Shown: positions 37,294-44,966, numbered from the stretch's first letter. The stretch is DNA of 64,000 bases from Thermodesulfatator atlanticus DSM 21156 (GCF_000421585.1 NZ_ATXH01000009.1:18229-82228), one strand, 5' to 3'. Notes: generated by a model not told the origin, from the letters alone. Translations and numbers: made by a program.

Positions 37294-38316
37294 TTAAAGG
37301 TATTTTTCTGCAAGAATTTCTGCGATTTGGACGGCGTTGGTAGCAGCTCCTTTGCGCAAGTTATCCGCCACCACCCATAAGTTCAGGCCGTTTTCAATGG
37401 ATTCGTCTTCACGAATACGACCCACAAAAACTTCGTCGCGTCCGGCAATTTCTATTTGAAGGGGATACTTTTTGTTCTCAGGGTCATCTATCACCACGAT
37501 GCCAGGGAAGTTTGCCAGAAGTTCACGAGCCTTTTGCGCAGTGATTTTTTCTTTAGTTTCCACGTTTACGGCCTCGGCATGTCCGTAAAATACAGGTACA
37601 CGCACCGTGGTAGCTGTAACGGCGATAGTTTCGTCTTCCATAATTTTTTTGGTCTCATTTACCATTTTCATTTCTTCTTTGGTGTAGCCATTTTCAAGGA
37701 AGACGTCTATGTGGGGCAAGCAATTAAAGGCAATCTGATGTGGAAAGACTTTGGGCTCTGGCATATTTTCTCCCTGACACCAGGCCCTGGTCTGATCCAT
37801 GAGCTCCTGAATGGCCTTTTGCCCTGCCCCTGAAACAGCCTGGTAAGTAGAAACAACCACCCGTTTTATGGGACTTTCGTCATAAAGGGGCTTAAGTGCT
37901 ACCACCATTTGGATGGTGGAACAGTTGGGATTGGCGATGATGCCTTTTCTTTTGTATCCAGCCACCGCATGGGGGTTTACCTCAGGAACCACAAGGGGGA
38001 CTTCAGGGTCCATGCGCCAGGCGCTTGAGTTATCCACCACCACCGCACCATCAGCAGCAAATTTAGGGGCAAACTCAAGGCTTCGTGAGGCCCCAGCGGA
38101 AAAAAGGGCAATGTCTATGCCGGCAAAGGATTTTTGTTCAGAAAGCACTTCAACTGTTATGTCTTCGCCTTTGAAAGGGATTTTTACGCCTCGGGAGCGT
38201 TCAGAGGCAAAAAGGCGCAATTCCTTTACGGGAAAATCTCTTTCTTCAAGCACTTGAATCATCATTCTTCCTACCGCTCCTGTGGCACCTACTACCGCAA
38301 CGGTAAATTCTTTCAT
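37294..38316 (-). CDS. asd: Aspartate-semialdehyde dehydrogenase
   Basis: A 340-residue NADP-dependent enzyme that reduces aspartyl phosphate on the route to lysine, diaminopimelate, threonine and methionine. The Rossmann motif is VVGATGAVGRMM. The active Cys lies in NPNCSTIQMV (about residue 130) and the catalytic His in the RVPVFYGHAEAV region. AAGGAGG lies 6-7 bp before the ATG, inside and just after the stop of the small TGA-interrupted ORF, so the two are probably co-transcribed. Confidence 0.96.
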   Translation of the reverse strand: MKEFTVAVVGATGAVGRMMIQVLEERDFPVKELRLFASERSRGVKIPFKGEDITVEVLSEQKSFAGIDIALFSAGASRSLEFAPKFAADGAVVVDNSSAWRMDPEVPLVVPEVNPHAVAGYKRKGIIANPNCSTIQMVVALKPLYDESPIKRVVVSTYQAVSGAGQKAIQELMDQTRAWCQGENMPEPKVFPHQIAFNCLPHIDVFLENGYTKEEMKMVNETKKIMEDETIAVTATTVRVPVFYGHAEAVNVETKEKITAQKARELLANFPGIVVIDDPENKKYPLQIEIAGRDEVFVGRIREDESIENGLNLWVVADNLRKGAATNAVQIAEILAEKYL

Positions 38317-38327
38317 GATAAGCCTCC

Positions 38328-38525
38328 TTAAAGGAATCGGTCACACCTGATATGTGATAACTTTTCTTCTAATTCTTTTGGCAATTCATCCCAATATTCT
38401 TTTATCTTATAGACTTCGGCACAGCTCTCACACCTGAGAGCCACCCGGCGTCAAGTAAGCACGAGATAAAGAGAGCCTTTACACTTACGACAAATAAGCC
38501 CGGTATTTTCGTTATATCTAAGCAT
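38328..38525 (-). CDS. Small zinc-ribbon protein with one in-frame TGA
   Basis: A 65-codon frame (ATG at 38525, TAA at 38330-38328) encodes two CxxC knuckles, C12-RK-C15 and C32-ES-C35, then EYWDELPKELEEKL and a final HIRCDRFL. Codon 25 is TGA, between the knuckles, yet the frame is coherent on both sides, as expected for one Zn-ribbon domain. Directly after the TGA come 9 bases and then a perfect 7-bp stem GCTCTCA/TGAGAGC with the loop GGTG, which resembles a bacterial SECIS element in distance and loop. Alternatives are a recent nonsense mutation or a sequencing error. It lies 11 bp upstream of asd. Confidence 0.55.
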
Positions 38526-38715
38526 AGTTTGTTCTTAGCGGATTTTTCTCAGAAGTATAAAAGAGATAAAAAGTTTGCCAAGTAAAAATGGGCGCGGCGA
38601 GCGCGCCCGTTATTAAGATAGAGGAGGTATTAGGGTGTAAAGTCTAACCTATAAATTATAAAAATTTTTTTGATAAAGCAAGGATTTTCTTCATTTATCA
38701 AAATTATCACAAAAT
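38526..38715. other. Intergenic region with a GC hairpin
   Basis: Contains the hairpin GGGCGCG/CGCGCCC (38590-38608). On the minus strand it is followed by ATTTTT, so it may terminate minus-strand readthrough. The rest is AT-rich; AGGAGG at 38624-38629 is not followed by a usable frame. Confidence 0.4.
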
Positions 38716-38846
38716 GAGACCTCTGAAAAATCATCGGGATCAGTGTTGCCAGCACAAGCGCAAGGACCCGTTCCCATTTTTCGGAACGAAAAATGGGAAC
38801 GATTGCTCGAACGGGCCGTAAGAGAAGGTTTTTTGCAAAGGTTATC
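38716..38846 (+). repeat. MITE-like copy F, full length
   Basis: Left end GAGACCTCTGAAAAAT and right end TTTTGCAAAGGTTATC. The inner hairpin is perfect: 15-bp arms CGTTCCCATTTTTCG (38769-38783) and CGAAAAATGGGAACG (38787-38801) with the loop GAA. CGGGATCAGTGTTGCCAGC and the ACGGGCC-TAAGAGAAGG block are conserved with other copies. Confidence 0.9.
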
Positions 38847-38959
38847 AAATTTTTTTGAGTTTTATGATGGGATTGAAGATCTTTTAAAATTTAAATTATA
38901 TTGCTATTTGCCGAAAAATCTATTATCCAGGCGATAACAAAATTTAAGAGGAGAACTAA

Positions 38960-39169
38960 ATGCAGTGCCAGAGGCTCAAAAAGCTTGCCCGTGACTGGTA
39001 TCAGAAAGTAAAAGAAGACGCTCTGGCACCGGCTCGGATGATGGAGCTGATAGAAAGGCACGTAAGCCAATGTCCTGTATGTCAAACGGATCCAGATCTT
39101 CCAGAAGAAATTGAAAAGATTAGAGAAATTATCAGGGCTCCTCAGCCGGTAGCCACGATAGAAGAGTAG
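38960..39169 (+). CDS. Small protein with H-x3-C-x2-C motif
   Basis: A 69-residue hypothetical protein. A mixed-charge helix (RLKKLARDWYQKVKED) precedes ERHVSQCPVCQ, a His-X3-Cys-X2-Cys arrangement. That is the zinc-binding pattern of ZAS anti-sigma factors, but no membrane segment and no sigma factor gene is nearby. The C-terminus is acidic (PEEIEKIREII). AGAGGAGAA precedes the ATG at good spacing, so translation is likely. It is followed by the tRNA-Arg gene on the same strand. Function unknown. Confidence 0.65.
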   Translation: MQCQRLKKLARDWYQKVKEDALAPARMMELIERHVSQCPVCQTDPDLPEEIEKIREIIRAPQPVATIEE

Positions 39170-39171
39170 TC

Positions 39172-39199
39172 TTGCCCTCCGATAAAAAAAGGCTACATT
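39172..39199 (+). promoter_or_regulatory. Possible sigma-70 promoter of tRNA-Arg
   Basis: TTGCCC and TACATT separated by 16 bp, ending 14 bp before the tRNA 5' end. The match to consensus is partial. Confidence 0.35.
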
Positions 39200-39212
39200 A
39201 TTTATAGCGTGC

Positions 39213-39289
39213 GCCCCCGTAGCTCAACAGGATAGAGCAGCGGCCTTCTAAGCCGTTGGTTGGGGGTTCGAGTCCTCCCGGGGGCACCA
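39213..39289 (+). tRNA. tRNA-Arg (anticodon TCT)
   Basis: A 77-base cloverleaf. The acceptor stem is GCCCCCG/CGGGGGC with A as discriminator and an encoded CCA. The anticodon arm has the loop CTTCTAA with TCT, reading AGA/AGG, and GGTTCGAGTCC is the T loop. It is transcribed alone, with a minus-strand gene ending 5 bp beyond it. Confidence 0.96.
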
Positions 39290-39294
39290 AGTTG

Positions 39295-39993
39295 CTATTT
39301 CGTTGCTACAATGGTCGTTTTATCAACCCCGGTATTCCCTGTTTTAGGATCGTAGGCGTAAACGATAAATTCGTAGTCTCCTGGTTCGTTGATTTCTATC
39401 TCCATGGCATAGCAATTAGTTTTCCCGCAAAAAGAAAGAACTCTTTTTTCTATTTGCAGGCCATTTCTTTTTATAAAAGTTGCTACTTCATAGGCATCAG
39501 GGGGCCAGTAGGTTTTCATGTCAACAGGGCAACCACACATTGGAGTTACACTAACAGCCAAACGTATCTTGTTAGGGACAGTCCAAAAAGTATGTGCGGA
39601 AGGTTCTGTTACCCGCACCACTAAACCTGGGAAATCAAGAATAATACCGTCGCCTTCTATGTGTTTGCCCGGCACCACCCAGGTAGTCACAGAGGCTTTG
39701 GCCGTAGCTTGAGGTTGCCCATAAGGCGCGTAAACGATAATTTCAAGTAATTTGGGCTCATCAATGTCTATTTTGGCTACAAAACAAGCCGTATTTTCAT
39801 CTGCTAGCTTTATTCCCCTTAACCAGGGCTTTTCCATGATAAGCTTGGTGTCTCCGGTGCTTCCCTTGATCATACCCTTGTCAAGAATCTCACCTGACAA
39901 AGCATCTTTAACCACCACCAAGCCGCCACCCATGGAAGTCCCAATAAACTTGGCGTCCTCGGCTTTGGCTCTAATTACTATTTTCGTTTCTAT
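39295..39993 (-). CDS. Hypothetical protein, apparent ATA start
   Basis: About 233 residues, not recognised. The sequence opens ETKIVIRAKAEDAKFIGTS and has a beta-rich pattern, with CGCPVDMKTYWPPDAYEVA near the C-terminus and a final YEFIVYAYDPKTGNT strand typical of Ig-like or beta-sandwich domains. It has no signal peptide. AAGGAG stands 10 bp after the stop of the DUF1566 gene, and the only codon at workable distance in frame is ATA (39993-39991). The first ATG is 20 codons inside, within conserved-looking sequence. A longer frame to 40119 overlaps the upstream gene and reads as its shadow. It is co-transcribed with the DUF1566 gene. Confidence 0.65.
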   Translation of the reverse strand: METKIVIRAKAEDAKFIGTSMGGGLVVVKDALSGEILDKGMIKGSTGDTKLIMEKPWLRGIKLADENTACFVAKIDIDEPKLLEIIVYAPYGQPQATAKASVTTWVVPGKHIEGDGIILDFPGLVVRVTEPSAHTFWTVPNKIRLAVSVTPMCGCPVDMKTYWPPDAYEVATFIKRNGLQIEKRVLSFCGKTNCYAMEIEINEPGDYEFIVYAYDPKTGNTGVDKTTIVATK

Positions 39994-40016
39994 TTTTTTA
40001 TCTCCTTGTTTAATTT

Positions 40017-41018
40017 TTAATTTGTTGGATGGCCTCTGGTGGCCCAAACATAAAAATGGCGGTCTTTTTTCATCCCTACTCCCAAGGCCCCTTTTGTTAA
40101 ATAAAGGGCCCAGGCCCAATTGGGTTCATAAAAACTTGTGGTAGATGACCAGTAAAATTCTCTTACCTTATGAAAAGGATGGCCCTTGGGAAGAGAAGGA
40201 GAGTGAGAGCCATAATCAATAAGTGATTCCAGTTCTCTTATGTTGGGTAAGCGCCAGTCACTAAATCCTAGAAAGTTTCCTTTGTTAAGATTTTTAATAA
40301 ATTCAAGGGCTTCCTGCCAACTTACAAGTCCAGCGAGATCTGCACTTTTAGTCCAGTAAAGACCGGTAAAAAGGTCTTTTAATACCTCTCCGTTAGTCAC
40401 AAAACGTGGACTTGGTGAGCGCTTGCCATACTGAAACTCTCCGTCCTGGCCAGTTCCTTTACAAGGGATTTCTTTTCCTTGGGTACTGTAGCATTTTCTC
40501 TGACCGGTAGCATAAAGAGCCTTATTAATCCCACGAACCGGCCAAACGAGGCGTTCTTCGTCTTTTTTACTGTAAAAAATACGCCCGCCACCAAAATGTA
40601 TATTCCAGGCATATTGGGGATTTATAACGGCAGTAGTAGAAGTCCAGTACCAACCGTGAAAGACATTTTCAAAGGGCAACTCCGGAGGCAAGGCAGGATT
40701 TTTGGCCTCAAAAAAGATCAGACTTTCTAATTCTCGCCGATTAGGGAGCCTCCAGTCACCAAAACCCAGGAAATTTTCTCGGTTAAGCTCAGCGATAACG
40801 CCTAAGGCTTCAGACCATGAGACAGGGAACTCGAAAATGTTTGCATTCTTTGTCCAGTAAAGGCCGGTAAGAAGATCCTTTACAATTCTGTCAAAAACTC
40901 GAAAACGAGGACTAGCGTCAAGGCCTATCTGATATTCACCGTCCTGACCGGTTCCTTCGCATGGAATGACTTTACCCCGAACATCATAACATTTTGTTTG
41001 GCCTGTTTTTATAATCAC
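40017..41018 (-). CDS. Tandem DUF1566 (Lcl C-terminal-type) protein
   Basis: A 333-residue protein of two similar halves (about 1-165 and 166-333). Each half starts TGQ(T/R)KCY...G...PC.GTGQDGE, continues with DLLTGLYWTK or DLFTGLYWTK, and has DWRLPN.RELESLI and a YW(T/S)STT segment. These are hallmarks of DUF1566, a C-type-lectin-like fold in surface or sensory proteins of many deltaproteobacteria. No N-terminal signal peptide is visible, so the location is unclear. The partner gene follows 23 bp downstream. A MITE-like half copy lies just upstream. Confidence 0.82.
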   Translation of the reverse strand: MIIKTGQTKCYDVRGKVIPCEGTGQDGEYQIGLDASPRFRVFDRIVKDLLTGLYWTKNANIFEFPVSWSEALGVIAELNRENFLGFGDWRLPNRRELESLIFFEAKNPALPPELPFENVFHGWYWTSTTAVINPQYAWNIHFGGGRIFYSKKDEERLVWPVRGINKALYATGQRKCYSTQGKEIPCKGTGQDGEFQYGKRSPSPRFVTNGEVLKDLFTGLYWTKSADLAGLVSWQEALEFIKNLNKGNFLGFSDWRLPNIRELESLIDYGSHSPSLPKGHPFHKVREFYWSSTTSFYEPNWAWALYLTKGALGVGMKKDRHFYVWATRGHPTN

Positions 41019-41099
41019 GACTAGCTCTATCGATTATCATTTAATATAAATTCTAAACAGAAAATGGAGAAAAACAAAGCCTTCTAGCACAATTTTTTA

Positions 41100-41170
41100 G
41101 AGATTTTTGCAAAACGCGAAGGATCCGTTCCCATTTTTTCGTTCCGAAAAATAGGAACGGATCCTGTTTT
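41100..41170 (+). repeat. MITE-like copy G, half element with intact hairpin
   Basis: Left end GAGATTTTTGCAAAAC is followed at once by the inner hairpin GGATCCGTTCC...GGAACGGATCC (41121-41164). The right terminal repeat is missing. It has the same layout as copy C: deletion of the spacer and right half. It lies between amtB and the DUF1566 gene and could act as a terminator for amtB. Confidence 0.8.
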
Positions 41171-41200
41171 ATTCGGCAAGCGTTATCTCAGAGAGAAAAA

Positions 41201-42415
41201 TTATAAGCTGTAGCCTGTTTCTCCGTGTTCGCTGAGGTCAAGGCCTTGAATCTCGTCTTCACGCTCAGCACGAAGCTTACAAAAGGCATCAACCACTTTA
41301 AGTAGTACGTAGCTTACCACAAAGCAGTAAATCACCGAGACTGTAGCCCCAAGAACCTGGATCAAAAACTGGTGGACGTTTCCGAATATTAAACCATCTG
41401 CGCCACCAGGGTTAGCTGCCACAGAGCAAAAAATTCCCGTAGCAACTGCGCCAAAAAAGCCGCCTACTCCGTGGATACCTACGACGTCTAAGGCGTCGTC
41501 ATAGCCTAAACGGCTCTTGGCAAGTACTGCCAGATAGCAAACTAGGCCAGCCAAAATCCCGATTACCACGCCTGCCCAAACTGGCACAAAACCAGCAGCA
41601 GGGGTAATGGCAACCAAACCCGCTACGGCACCTGAAGCCGCACCAAGCGTAGTAGGTTTCCCTTGATAGACCCACTCAGTCAAAGCCCAGGAAAATGCCG
41701 CGGCACCAGCAGCAAGCTGTGTGTTCATAAAGGCTAGCACGGCAATTTTGTCTGCTGCAAGGGCGCTTCCAGCGTTAAAACCGAACCAACCAAACCAAAG
41801 AATAGCAGCTCCTAAAACCGTGAGGGGAAGGTTGTGGGGATGAAAGGCTTCGCGTCCATAGCCGATACGCCTTCCTACCACCAGGGCCGTAGCCAAGGCA
41901 GAGGCACCAGATGCAATGTGAATAACGGTTCCTCCGGCAAAGTCTAAAGCTCCCAGGCTACCAAGCCATCCGCCGCCCCATACCCAGTGGCAAAGGGGTA
42001 AATAAACAAATGTCACCCACAAAGTTGTAAAGATTAAGAAGCTTGAAAAACGCATCCGTTCAGCAAAAGCTCCGGTGATAAGCGCCGGGGTAATGATGGC
42101 GAACATGAGCTGGAAGGCCGCAAAAAGAAGATGCGGAATGTTGTCTGCCGGAGGTCCTGGATCGAGCCCTACCCCTTTTAAAAAGAGATAAGAAAGGTCT
42201 CCTATTATACCTGCGTGGTCGTTGCCAAAGGCTAAACTGTAGCCATAGACAAACCATATTAGACTCACCAGCCCTAAGCAAATGAAGCATTGCATGATGA
42301 TGGAGAGAACATTTTTGCGCCGCACAAGCCCACCGTAAAAAAGTCCAAGCCCCGGGGTCATAAACATTACCAGGGCCGAGGCTAACATCATAAAAGCAGT
42401 ATCAGCAGCATTCAT
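41201..42415 (-). CDS. amtB: Ammonium transporter Amt
   Basis: A 404-residue trimeric ammonium channel with about eleven membrane helices. It has LGLFYGGLVRRKN near the N-terminus; the twin pore histidines lie in GGTVIHIASG and GIHGVGGFFG. DFAGG and the C-terminal cytoplasmic tail (GLDLSEHGETGY) for PII contact are present. No glnK/glnB is adjacent, although amtB is normally paired with one. AGGAGG precedes the ATG. A perfect sigma-54 promoter and two matching upstream sites indicate nitrogen-type regulation. Confidence 0.95.
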   Translation of the reverse strand: MNAADTAFMMLASALVMFMTPGLGLFYGGLVRRKNVLSIIMQCFICLGLVSLIWFVYGYSLAFGNDHAGIIGDLSYLFLKGVGLDPGPPADNIPHLLFAAFQLMFAIITPALITGAFAERMRFSSFLIFTTLWVTFVYLPLCHWVWGGGWLGSLGALDFAGGTVIHIASGASALATALVVGRRIGYGREAFHPHNLPLTVLGAAILWFGWFGFNAGSALAADKIAVLAFMNTQLAAGAAAFSWALTEWVYQGKPTTLGAASGAVAGLVAITPAAGFVPVWAGVVIGILAGLVCYLAVLAKSRLGYDDALDVVGIHGVGGFFGAVATGIFCSVAANPGGADGLIFGNVHQFLIQVLGATVSVIYCFVVSYVLLKVVDAFCKLRAEREDEIQGLDLSEHGETGYSL

Positions 42416-42451
42416 AAAAATACCTCCTACAAATTTTTTGTTTTCTGTTTA

Positions 42452-42467
42452 AGCAATACACATGCCA
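42452..42467 (-). promoter_or_regulatory. Sigma-54 promoter of amtB
   Basis: On the minus strand TGGCATGTGTATTGCT fits the -24/-12 consensus TGGCAYRNNNNTTGCW at every defined position, with GG and GC ten bases apart. It ends 37 bp before the amtB ATG, leaving room for a short leader with AGGAGG. Confidence 0.85.
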
Positions 42468-42519
42468 TGCTGCAGAACTCCTGAAATGCAAATAAATTCC
42501 TATTAGATGAAAAAATATC

Positions 42520-42585
42520 TTACATTTTTGTAAAAAATTAGGTGCTGGCAAATTTTCTTGCTTTTAACAAATTACAAAAATGTAA
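42520..42585 (-). promoter_or_regulatory. Paired upstream activator sites for amtB
   Basis: TTACATTTTTGTAA (42520-42533) and its exact reverse complement TTACAAAAATGTAA (42572-42585) lie 52 bp centre to centre, close to five helical turns. Each is itself a dyad (TTACA-N4-TGTAA). They sit 53-133 bp upstream of the sigma-54 promoter, where enhancer-binding proteins usually bind. The protein involved is unknown; the sequence is not the classic NtrC site. Confidence 0.6.
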
Positions 42586-42846
42586 ATTTAACCGGCTCAC
42601 ATGAGTTCAAGGACGGCTCTAGCCCTTCTTGAATTTGAATATCATAAGGAATCTCATTTCGTTTTTCTTATTTTCAGGCGGGCTAAGCTTTTCGTGAAGA
42701 TTTCTTTTTTGTTAGGCCTGATATTGCTTCGCGTACTTAAGCGCTCGTAATGACGCGCAGGGACGCTTGCCATAGTAAAAAGGCGACTTTTACAAATTTT
42801 GCTTGGCCTTTTGCCGCTAAGAAAATCTTGCGAAACAAAAATTTTT
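42586..42846. other. Intergenic region between amtB and radical SAM genes
   Basis: No convincing gene. It contains TTGCTTCGCG...CGCTCGTAATGACG (about 42724-42756), which looks like a worn copy of the TTGCTTCGCT/CGCAATGACG dyads common in bacterial intergenic DNA. A similar GCGCGCACAATGACACG lies at 57059. Confidence 0.3.
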
Positions 42847-44583
42847 TTAGCTGCGGTTTTGTAAGGCCTGCCAGCGCACAAGGCACTGGTGCATGCGGAC
42901 TTTGTCCCCCAGGGCCTCGTAGCAGGCGGCTGCCCGGGCAAGGGCATCTGGTGATTCCGGAAAAGGCAAAAGATGCTCAAGGGCCTCTTTAAACTTTCCA
43001 AGCTGCATCAGATTTACTGCCAGGCATACGTGTAACTGTTCGCTTTGAGGATAATGCTTAAGTCCTTCTTCAAGTACAGCTATCGACTCTTCAAAAAGGC
43101 GCTTTTGCTGAAGGATAATGCCCAGGCCAAGGTAGGCATGGTGGTCTGGATAGTAACTCAAGGCCTTACGGAAAAGCTTTTCTGCCAGTTCTTCGCGTCT
43201 GGGGATGTCTTTTTCCGCAAGCTCACCGTAGCGCAAAGTCATGGCAAGGCGCGTTAAAAAATCGGCATGATAGGGATAGAGTTCTTTTTTGTCCACCAGC
43301 GCAAGGGTCTCTATAAAGCGTGGCAGATTTTTCTGGAAGGCCTGGTGCAGTTTTTGCCCAAAGCGCTTTACTTTCTCAGCGGAAAGATCGGGATCTGTTT
43401 CGTAATACATGATGTCCTCAATGCGCTTTAGCCAAATATCATCATTTGCTCCGGTGCGCTTTTTAAAATCATCATAAAGGGCTGTACCTGGATAAATATC
43501 AAGGATGTAGCAGAGCATGCTTAGGGGTTTGATTTGTTTCATGAGGTCAATGCTTGCTTGAATGGTCTTGCGGCTCTCACCAGGGCAGCCGTAAATAAAA
43601 TAGGCCCTTGGGAGAATTCCGTAAGACCGACAGAGCTCAAAGGCCTTTTTTATGCTTTCTTTGGAAAGTTTCTTGTTAAGGACTTTGTTTCTTATTTTGT
43701 CTGAACCGCTCTCCACACCAAAGCTTATTTGCAAACACCCTGCGCGTCTAAGCCAATAAACTATTTCTTCATCAAGGCAATCCACCCGTGAGATGGCCTG
43801 CCAGGTTATGTTTAGCCTTCTTTTCAAGATTTCTTCACAAATGCGGATTACCCGTTCCTTGTCAAGGGTAAAGGTGTCGTCAGAGACATAGAAGAAATTT
43901 ACGCCCTTGCGGTAGAGGCGCTCTAACTGCTCTACAAAATATGCTGGAGAATGAAACCTCACCTTGCGTTTCCAAAACCTTGGGGAGCCGCAAAAAACAC
44001 AATTCCACGGGCATCCACGCGAAGAAATAACATGTTGAAAGGTGAAATAGCGCGCAGGGTCAGGCAAGGTGTCTATATTCGGACAAAAATCGGCAGTTGT
44101 TAAAAGGTGTGGCTTTCCGTTAACACGGGTGGCAATCCCCGGAATTTTAGCAAGGGATGACGAAGGCTCTTGAGCAGCAAGCCCTTCAACCAGGGAAAGA
44201 AAAGCGCTTTCGCCTTCTCCCACGATCACGTAATCAATCTCTGGAAAGTGGGTAAGGAGGTGTTCCCAGAGAAAAGTGGCCCCTAAGCCTCCGAAAACAA
44301 TGGGGACATCTGGAAGAGCTTCCTTGGCCACTTTGGCAAGGTCAATGCCTCCCCAGCGGTTGGCGTTAAAGATAGAAAAGCCAATAAGATCAGGGCGCTT
44401 TTGGCGAAAATATTCTCGCGCCTTGAGAAGATCTTTGAAGTTATACCAGTTAAGAATTTCTACCTCGTGGCCTTTTTCCTTTAGGACTGCGGCGAGATAG
44501 TAAAGCCCTATGGGAAGGGGCTTAACGTCGTAATCTTTTGGGCGTTCATTTAAAAAATACGGGTAAACAAAAAGTATTTTCAT
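42847..44583 (-). CDS. B12-binding radical SAM protein with TPR tail
   Basis: A 578-residue protein. Residues 1-140 form a cobalamin-binding-type domain (KILFVYPYF; PIGLYYLAAVLKEKGHEVEIL; IVFGGLGATF). The radical SAM core follows, with CPWNCVFC (Cys-X3-Cys-X2-Cys) near residue 191 holding the 4Fe-4S cluster. The last 170 residues contain TPR-like repeats (LAEKLFRKALSYYPDHHAYLG; SIAVLEEGLKHYP). Such enzymes carry out methylations or rearrangements on unknown substrates. ATG 44583 gives the natural start; a TTG at 44613 lies in the flank of a MITE-like element. No adjacent gene identifies the pathway. Confidence 0.82.
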   Translation of the reverse strand: MKILFVYPYFLNERPKDYDVKPLPIGLYYLAAVLKEKGHEVEILNWYNFKDLLKAREYFRQKRPDLIGFSIFNANRWGGIDLAKVAKEALPDVPIVFGGLGATFLWEHLLTHFPEIDYVIVGEGESAFLSLVEGLAAQEPSSSLAKIPGIATRVNGKPHLLTTADFCPNIDTLPDPARYFTFQHVISSRGCPWNCVFCGSPRFWKRKVRFHSPAYFVEQLERLYRKGVNFFYVSDDTFTLDKERVIRICEEILKRRLNITWQAISRVDCLDEEIVYWLRRAGCLQISFGVESGSDKIRNKVLNKKLSKESIKKAFELCRSYGILPRAYFIYGCPGESRKTIQASIDLMKQIKPLSMLCYILDIYPGTALYDDFKKRTGANDDIWLKRIEDIMYYETDPDLSAEKVKRFGQKLHQAFQKNLPRFIETLALVDKKELYPYHADFLTRLAMTLRYGELAEKDIPRREELAEKLFRKALSYYPDHHAYLGLGIILQQKRLFEESIAVLEEGLKHYPQSEQLHVCLAVNLMQLGKFKEALEHLLPFPESPDALARAAACYEALGDKVRMHQCLVRWQALQNRS

Positions 44584-44617
44584 CTCTTTGGGATCAATTT
44601 TTGGTATAAGCAATCAT

Positions 44618-44748
44618 GAGACCTTTGCAAAATCATCGGGATCAGTGTTGCCGGTACAAGCGTAAGGGATCCGTTCCCATTTTTCGGAACGAAAAAGAGG
44701 AACGGATCCTCTAACGGGCCTTAAGAGAAGGTATTTTGCAAAGGTCTC
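44618..44748 (+). repeat. MITE-like copy H, best preserved copy
   Basis: 131 bp with perfect ends GAGACCTTTGCAAAAT and ATTTTGCAAAGGTCTC, the CGGGATCAGTGTTGCC block, the inner hairpin (CCGTTCCCATTTTTCG) and ACGGGCCTTAAGAGAAGG. AATCAT flanks both ends (44612-44617 and 44749-44754), extendable to CAATCATG with ambiguous borders. This is a target duplication. Confidence 0.93.
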
Positions 44749-44966
44749 AATCATGATCAATAAACTTCAGGGATAAGTCTTTAAGTTTTTTCATGAAGGA
44801 TTATAACGTAATCCTTCTCTCATTGTCATCTTGGGCATTTTCTGCTTTTTCGTCCTGGGCCCCAGGCGAAGAATCCACAGATGGAATCCGCAGGCGAAGC
44901 ATCCATTGCGATTGTTAAGTTTTGAATGGTTGCACCTAAACGCCAAAGACCTTATAGTCAGGTCCT
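44749..44966. other. Intergenic region before mscS with a 9-bp dyad
   Basis: Contains a perfect hairpin GAAGGATTA-TAACG-TAATCCTTC (44795-44817), a CCTGG/CCAGG dyad, and two similar segments AGGCGAAGAATCCA and AGGCGAAGCATCCA. It may be a regulatory or decayed repeat sequence. No ORF is supported. Confidence 0.35.

Noticed and set aside
38630..38848. Minus-strand open frame across MITE copy F
   Set aside because: Its sequence is translated MITE repeat (PIFRSEKWERV-like), which also appears at other copies.
39994..40119. N-terminal extension of the gene after DUF1566, back to 40119
   Set aside because: This part lies inside the DUF1566 gene in another frame and looks like a shadow. The ribosome site before 39993 marks the real beginning.
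42654..43001. Minus-strand open frame of 115 codons between amtB and the radical SAM gene
   Set aside because: Overlaps the C-terminal coding region of the radical SAM gene in another frame, has no ribosome site and reads as unconserved basic sequence.
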